DNA of 64,000 nt from Arthrobacter_E sp041360795 (lineage in GTDB: Bacteria > Actinomycetota > Actinomycetes > Actinomycetales > Micrococcaceae). The stretch lies in contig NZ_JBFUPW010000004.1 of assembly GCF_041360795.1 (NCBI RefSeq), positions 124,001 through 188,000 on the forward strand, in the 5' to 3' direction. The position numbers and the translations under genes were made by a program. Every line of letters begins with the position of its first letter. Position 1 is the stretch's first letter. The notes under the pieces were generated by a model that saw only the letters and a list, made by a program, of their open reading frames with translations, had not been told where the DNA came from and ran no database searches. This document shows, in pieces, positions 60,815 to 64,000 of this stretch.

Positions 60815-61474
60815 ATGCCCAAAATCTCCGCGGCCAACAATGTGGCCCAGCGCGCCGAGACCCAGCGGAAGATCCTCACCGCGTTCGGCGAACTCCTCTT
60901 CACCCAGGGCCTGCCTGGGCTGACCATGACGGACGTGGCCCGTCACGCGGGCATCGGCCGCACCGCGGTCTACAACTACTACGCGGACATGGAAGAACTG
61001 CTGGTCTCCTACGCGCTGACCGAGACCGAGAAGTTCGTGGCCGAGCTCAAGGCCGGGCTGGAATCACTCGACAACCCCGTCGACCAGCTCTCCCTCTACA
61101 TCCGGGCCCAGGTGGAAGACCTCACGCGTCGGCACCTGCCCCCGGGACCCGCCATGGCGGCGGTTCTCTCCCCCAAGTCCTTCGCCCGCCTCGCCGATCA
61201 CGTCGGCGAGCTCAACGGCCTGTTGCAGCAGATCCTCCGGCACGGCATGGAGCAGGGCTTCCTGCCCCACGGAGACGTCGAGTCCCTGGCCCGCCTCATC
61301 CTCGGCACCCTGTCCTCGACCGCCTCCCGCGCCAAATCCCACCAGCCCGGCTCGCCGGAGCTGGAGCTGCAGATCGCGGCCACCGTGCGGTTCATCGCGA
61401 GCGGAGCGGGTGCCGAGTTCGACGACGACGGCCGACCCGTGGTGGTCGCACCCCTGCTGACGCCGCTGGCCTGA
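60815..61474 (+). CDS. TetR/AcrR-family transcriptional regulator
   Basis: A 219-residue regulator. The N-terminal HTH reads QRKILTAFGELLFTQGLPGL, then TMTDVARHAGIGRTAVYNYY and ADMEELLVSY. The C-terminal ligand domain is helical. The target is unknown; neighbours are a DsbA-like protein and a LytR_C membrane protein. The leaderless promoter carries an inverted repeat, suggesting autoregulation. Confidence 0.88.
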   Translation: MPKISAANNVAQRAETQRKILTAFGELLFTQGLPGLTMTDVARHAGIGRTAVYNYYADMEELLVSYALTETEKFVAELKAGLESLDNPVDQLSLYIRAQVEDLTRRHLPPGPAMAAVLSPKSFARLADHVGELNGLLQQILRHGMEQGFLPHGDVESLARLILGTLSSTASRAKSHQPGSPELELQIAATVRFIASGAGAEFDDDGRPVVVAPLLTPLA

Positions 61475-61542
61475 GTCCCGCACAGCCCGCGGGCGGGTCA
61501 CCTCCCCGCGGGAGTCACTTCGCCAGGGTCACTTCGGGAGAG

Positions 61543-62175
61543 TCACTTCGCGGGCGTGCTCGCCGCCGCCAGCTCGCGAGGGCAGAGCAGCTCCCCCGGA
61601 CCCTGGACCACTTTGGCCGTGGGGGTCACGGCGGCGAATCCCTGGAACAGGATGACGTCCACCGTGCCGTCGCTCCGTCCGTCCTGGTAGTAGTCGGCAC
61701 CCTGGAACTGCCGCTGCACGGTCAGTGCCGCGGCGTGGCCGTCCTTGCCGGAGATCACGGCCACGGGCGTGTTCAAGGAAAGATCCCGGTTCGTCACCGC
61801 GCCCACCACGAACTTCCGTGCCCTGAGCTGTGCTGCCACATTGCCCGCCAGGCCACGCCGGTCCGTGGCGTTGAAGACGTTGACCTTCACGGCCGACGGC
61901 TTGAGCGGAGTGAAGGTCCCGGAGGGGCAGACCGAGGTCTTCTGAGGCGAGGACTCCGCCTGCGGGATGCTCAGGTAGCCCTTCTGGATCGCGAAGGCCA
62001 CGCCGATGCCGCCTGCCACTAGGACGAGCAGGACCACCAGCACCACCGCGTGACGCAGGCGCAGACGGAAGCGGCGCCCGTCGCCGTCGTCGTCCGGGTC
62101 CTCCGAGAAGGCCGCCTCGAGTTCCTGGCGGGAGACCACGTGGCTCCCGTGCAGGCGCTCAGGATCCCGCGCCAC
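61543..62175 (-). CDS. membrane-anchored LytR C-terminal domain protein
   Basis: A 210-residue protein. A cytoplasmic N-terminus (about 1-40, acidic) precedes one membrane helix (about 42-65, AVVLVVLLVLVAGGIGVAF). The extracytoplasmic part is a LytR_C domain: VNVFNATDRRGLAGNVAAQL, RARKFVVGAVTNRD and YYQDGRSDGTVDVILFQG. The LytR-CpsA-Psr catalytic domain is absent. It starts six bases after the stop of the small conserved gene, in one operon. A role at the cell envelope is likely. Confidence 0.83.
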   Translation of the reverse strand: MARDPERLHGSHVVSRQELEAAFSEDPDDDGDGRRFRLRLRHAVVLVVLLVLVAGGIGVAFAIQKGYLSIPQAESSPQKTSVCPSGTFTPLKPSAVKVNVFNATDRRGLAGNVAAQLRARKFVVGAVTNRDLSLNTPVAVISGKDGHAAALTVQRQFQGADYYQDGRSDGTVDVILFQGFAAVTPTAKVVQGPGELLCPRELAAASTPAK

Positions 62176-62181
62176 CGTGCC

Positions 62182-62481
62182 TCACTCCTCGATGACCAGG
62201 ACGCGGGCGTGGATGGCGGTCCTCTGGTGCAGGGCCGTGCGCACCGCCCGGTGCAGCCCGTCCTCCAGGTATTTCACGCCCTTGTACTCGACGACGTGCG
62301 GGAACAGATCGCCGAAGAAGGTGGAGTCCTCCGCCAGGAGGGCCTCGAGGTCCAGGGTCCGCTTGGTGGTGACCAGTTCGTCCAGCCGCACGGGCCGGGG
62401 CGGCAGCGCGGCCCAGTCCTTGGGCGTGTTGTGCCCGTGTTCCGGGTACGGACGTCCTTCACCGACAGCTTTGAAGATCAC
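62182..62481 (-). CDS. small conserved actinobacterial protein
   Basis: A 99-residue soluble protein. The block RPVRLDELVTTKRTLDLEAL, then LAEDSTFFGDLFPHVVEYKG and VKYLEDGLHRAVRTALHQRT is highly conserved across actinobacteria as far as I recall. It has a ParB/Srx-like look (LEDGLHR resembles GxxR boxes). Some annotations call relatives VapB-type antitoxins; no toxin gene is adjacent, so I do not adopt that. It is the first gene of the operon with the LytR_C protein. Confidence 0.65.
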   Translation of the reverse strand: MIFKAVGEGRPYPEHGHNTPKDWAALPPRPVRLDELVTTKRTLDLEALLAEDSTFFGDLFPHVVEYKGVKYLEDGLHRAVRTALHQRTAIHARVLVIEE

Positions 62482-62611
62482 CCTGCAAGCCTAGGCAAGA
62501 AACAGGTCCCGGGGAATCGGCACGCCGCCTGCGCCTCGAGTCGTAGTGGAACGGTGACCATTTGAGGGGGTGGATTGGAGGGCGCCGGAGCCCGGGTGTT
62601 GAATGGTGGTC

Positions 62612-63619
62612 ATGACTGACAGCAGTGCCCCGGCCGCCCCCGACACCCACTCCCCGGACGGGACGTCCGGCCCGGAGCCGCGGGCTCCCCGGGAGGCGAC
62701 CATCCCCGTGGAGCCCGGCGACGGCACCCGCCCCCCGCTGGCGCTGCTGCTCGACGTCGACGGGCCGATCGCCAGCCCCGTCACCCGTTCCGTCCCCGAC
62801 GAGGTCATCGCGGAGCTGCTCTGGCTGGCCTCCGCCGGCGTGCCCGTCATCTTCAACACCGGCCGCTCCGCCGACTTCATCGAGCAGCAAGTGGTCCGGC
62901 CCATGCTCGCCGCCGGCATCCCGGACGGCCTCGAGTTCCTGGCCGTGTGCGAGAAAGGCGCCACCTGGTTCACCTTCGACCGCACCGGCGCAGGCGAGGT
63001 CCACGTGGACGGGCAGTTCAAGGTCCCGGCCAGCTACGCCGCGGCCATCCGCGAGCTGGTGCGGCGCAAGTACTCGGAGTGGATGTTCTTCGACGAGACC
63101 AAACTCGCCATGGTGTCCGTGGAACAGCACGTGGAGACTCCCAGCGAGGATTACCTGGGACAGCAGCCGCACTTCGACGCCGACGCGCTCTCCCTCATGC
63201 CGGCCCACGCCATGCGCGGCCTGATCCGCTCCGCGGCCCCGGAACAGGCGAGCGGCATCAAGGACTCCGGGGCCAGCCACTTCCTGGTGGACCCGACCAT
63301 CATCTCGACCGACATCGAACACGCGCGCCTGGGCAAAGACCTCGGAGCGTGGCGCGCTCTCTCGTGGCTCCAGGAGCGCGGTCTGGAGCCCGATCAGTGG
63401 CGCACGGTGGGCGACTCCGGCACGGACTACGCCATGGCCGACTGGTTGCAGGCGCAAGGGCACGCCGTGGCGCATGTCGACGTCCGGCCCGCCGAAGAGC
63501 TTCCCGACAAGCCGTACCACGTCCTGACCTCGGTCCACGTCGGCCTCGGCGCGGATGTGGTGAACGACGAGGCCGGCCTGGCGTTCCTCCGCGCCTGGCA
63601 CGAGCGTCTGGACGGCTGA
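62612..63619 (+). CDS. HAD-superfamily hydrolase
   Basis: A 335-residue protein from ATG 62612 (an ATG at 62603 is also possible). After 45 disordered residues comes HAD motif I (LALLLDVDGPIASP) with the two aspartates. Motif II is in VIFNTGRSADFIEQQ, and motif IV in RTVGDSGTDYAMADWLQAQG. The cap region with EKGATWFTFDR resembles sugar-phosphate or sucrose-phosphatase-like HADs. The substrate is not predictable. The gene stands alone. Confidence 0.8.
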   Translation: MTDSSAPAAPDTHSPDGTSGPEPRAPREATIPVEPGDGTRPPLALLLDVDGPIASPVTRSVPDEVIAELLWLASAGVPVIFNTGRSADFIEQQVVRPMLAAGIPDGLEFLAVCEKGATWFTFDRTGAGEVHVDGQFKVPASYAAAIRELVRRKYSEWMFFDETKLAMVSVEQHVETPSEDYLGQQPHFDADALSLMPAHAMRGLIRSAAPEQASGIKDSGASHFLVDPTIISTDIEHARLGKDLGAWRALSWLQERGLEPDQWRTVGDSGTDYAMADWLQAQGHAVAHVDVRPAEELPDKPYHVLTSVHVGLGADVVNDEAGLAFLRAWHERLDG

Positions 63620-63633
63620 GCCGGATTCCCACC

Positions 63634-63653
63634 GGGTGACCGCCGGGTCACCC
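63634..63653. terminator. hairpin between convergent HAD and glutathione peroxidase genes
   Basis: GGGTGAC (63634-63640) pairs with GTCACCC (63647-63653) around a 6-base loop, 14 bases after the HAD stop. Confidence 0.55.
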
Positions 63654-63718
63654 TGCCGTGAGCGGCCTCGCCCCAGGCCCAGCCGGATCGCTCAGACTGG
63701 CCGGCTCGGCCGGAGCGG

Positions 63719-64000
63719 TCAGCCGGCCGCGGGCTGAGCGGCGGCGGTTCCCGGCGCCGCGAGCGCTGCCTCGACGGCGGCGACCAGTTCGGCGTCGTCG
63801 GGCTCGGTCCGCGACCCGAACCGTTCCAGCACCTCGCCGTCGCGGCTGATCAGGAACTTCTCGAAGTTCCACTTGATCAGGCCCGGCAGCAGGGGGTGCT
63901 TGAAGCGGGTCAGCTCGTGATAGAGCGGGTGCTGTCCTTTGCCGCGCACCTTCGCCTTGGCCGTGAGCGGGAACGTCACCCCGAAGTTGAGCCGGCAGAA
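63719..64000 (-). CDS. glutathione peroxidase family protein, C-terminal part (cut by window edge)
   Basis: The visible 93 codons begin FCRLNFGVTFPLTAKAKVRG and continue HPLYHELTRFKHPLLPGLIK and WNFEKFLISRDGEVLERFGS. The last block holds the conserved WNF tryptophan/asparagine of the active-site tetrad. The catalytic Cys and Gln lie beyond the right edge. An Ala/Pro-rich tail extends past the usual end. It detoxifies peroxides, in bacteria usually with thioredoxin. Confidence 0.88.
   Translation of the reverse strand, partial: FCRLNFGVTFPLTAKAKVRGKGQHPLYHELTRFKHPLLPGLIKWNFEKFLISRDGEVLERFGSRTEPDDAELVAAVEAALAAPGTAAAQPAAG

Noticed and set aside
62182..62481. VapB-type antitoxin
   Set aside because: No PIN-domain toxin gene is adjacent and no antitoxin DNA-binding motif is visible.

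Overview
This window is from a high-GC Gram-positive actinobacterium, most likely Arthrobacter sensu lato or another Micrococcaceae. That rests on several things: the gene set (isocitrate lyase and malate synthase beside a RamB-like regulator, GH76, DUF1684 and DUF4916 proteins, a sortase pilus locus, a YhhQ/Tgt queuosine pair), very high GC at third codon positions, and many promoters of the form TANNNT followed by exactly six bases and the start codon, which implies leaderless mRNAs. No rRNA, tRNA, CRISPR array, phage gene or transposase was recognised.

Layout. 1-6.6 kb: housekeeping genes (ArsR-type regulator with a partial SRPBCC gene, VOC protein, pseudouridine synthase, DedA, PEP carboxylase). 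6.6-11.8 kb: pilus operon on the minus strand (small Cys-rich protein, LPXTG adhesin, LPXTG pilin, class C sortase). 12.4-15.1 kb: an ECF sigma factor fused to an anti-sigma zinc finger and an extracytoplasmic tail, divergent from a gene with a degenerate GGDEF domain. 15.2-29.4 kb: core metabolism and transport (DUF1684, acyl-CoA dehydrogenase, GH76, PAP2 phosphatase, AraC, DHA2 efflux pump with its TetR repressor, VOC, DUF4916, Tgt, KgtP-like MFS).

29.4-40.7 kb is an accessory block with weaker codon bias and many short or broken genes. It holds a CmtR/CDF metal-resistance pair and an AraC-controlled Tat-secreted/NTF2/DUF998 locus. It also holds two copies of a small membrane protein that share an upstream palindrome, a mini-operon of four unrecognised small genes (two of them paralogues), a frameshifted secreted glycine-zipper protein beside a tiny membrane protein, and a flavin reductase with its ArsR-type regulator. 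Several reading frames here are interrupted by single-base shifts. Either the region is decaying or the assembly has indel errors.

40.7-46 kb: YhhQ, a three-gene WXG100-lipase operon with a lipoprotein, a pyridoxal/HMP kinase and an SRPBCC protein. 46.3-51.4 kb: a type III restriction-modification system with a divergent XRE regulator that may act as a controller. 51.4-58 kb: amino-acid permease, RamB-like regulator and the glyoxylate shunt (aceA, aceB). 58-64 kb: SRPBCC protein, CynX-type MFS, FrnE-like DsbA protein, TetR, LytR_C membrane protein, a HAD hydrolase and a partial glutathione peroxidase.

Across the window, intergenic spaces repeatedly carry long, near-perfect inverted repeats of unrelated sequence. 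Many lie between convergent genes and fit bidirectional terminators, but several lie upstream of genes and do not.
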